Under the pieces are notes generated by a model, which saw nothing but the letters and a program-made list of their open reading frames with translations, had not been told where the DNA came from and ran no database searches. Made by a program: the position numbers and the translations under genes. A stretch of DNA of 64,000 nucleotides from CAVQRB01 sp963715055 (lineage in GTDB: Bacteria > Pseudomonadota > Alphaproteobacteria > Rhodobacterales > Rhodobacteraceae), in NCBI GenBank assembly GCA_963715055.1, contig CAVQRB010000002.1, positions 532,293-596,292 on the forward strand. Direction: 5' to 3'. Shown piece by piece: positions 63,915 through 64,000 of the stretch. Positions within the stretch are counted from its first letter, which is position 1, and every line of letters begins with the position of its first letter.

Positions 63915-64000
63915 GGCTTGATGCTGCCACGGGATTTTTCGCAGGGCCAGATACAAAGCGATAAGAGGGACACCGCGAAAACTGGCTCTGGGAAACTGCG
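63915..64000. other. window end
   Basis: The last 86 bases hold no recognised feature; they contain the promoter side of the minus-strand hypothetical gene. Confidence 0.4.

Noticed and set aside
1..64000. CRISPR arrays, tRNA and rRNA genes
   Set aside because: No regularly spaced repeats of the right size, tRNA-like cloverleaf or rRNA sequence was noticed anywhere in the window.

Overview
The window looks like a chromosomal segment of a marine alphaproteobacterium of the Rhodobacterales (Roseobacter-like). The grounds are high GC, a VPLPA-CTERM surface protein, the flagellar gene order fliI | flgB-flgC-fliE-fliQ-flgF-flgG-flgA-flgH-fliL, and TRAP transporter and FemAB-like GNAT genes typical of this group. 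No tRNA, rRNA or CRISPR array was seen.

Layout. 1-10,050 is housekeeping: mlaC/mlaA lipid trafficking, ridA, a GDPD phosphodiesterase, a GNAT-like protein, a pterin dehydratase, a dead small transporter, peroxiredoxin, ferredoxin reductase, rsmD, a VPLPA-CTERM protein and a cold-shock protein. 10,740-13,548 is an insertion-sequence (IS) patch (IS5 and IS3 remnants, one larger IS3 element). 13,607-29,744 is a flagellar region: flgI-flgL-flgK-flgE-motB on the minus strand, then trhO, pncA-pncB and an unknown HTH-like protein, then fliI facing the flgB...fliL operon; flgC is frameshifted. 29,842-39,221 is an IS graveyard (IS2-type IS3, IS256, IS630, IS3, IS5, IS701, IS630, IS6) with a DUF2793 protein and a broken methyltransferase embedded in it. 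39,362-50,456 is a coherent block of mostly secreted hydrolases on the minus strand: choloylglycine-hydrolase-family amidase (broken), several amidohydrolases (one a recent tandem duplicate), a class A beta-lactamase, HdeD and DUF3299 proteins and an outer-membrane protein, next to an AraC-type regulator. 50,627-52,057 is another IS3 element. 53,220-57,803 holds a TRAP transporter (dctPQM) and a beta-propeller protein. 58,328-64,000 has an IS110 remnant, a ribbon-helix-helix protein, a VOC protein, a GMC oxidoreductase pair (large subunit frameshifted) and an unknown protein.

The most unusual signal is a family of short palindromes of about 37-44 bp, found six times in this window and every time inside a transposase gene of an IS (IS3 type 1 once, another IS3 four times, IS110 once). 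The sites are precise insertions when the reading frames on either side are rejoined, and the inner stems change in a compensatory way (for example GATGC/GCATC versus GATTTG/CAAATC). This suggests a mobile hairpin that lives in, and kills, transposase genes. A second good candidate is the secreted amide/lactam-hydrolase block: a 20-bp sequence repeated with one mismatch lies both between the AraC gene and the divergent outer-membrane gene and upstream of the hydrolase run, and may be the regulator's operator.

Many genes outside the IS elements carry single-base lesions (flgC, one amidohydrolase, the GMC oxidoreductase, the choloylglycine hydrolase, the small transporter). Either the genome is decaying in these regions or some lesions are sequencing errors; the sequence alone cannot separate these.
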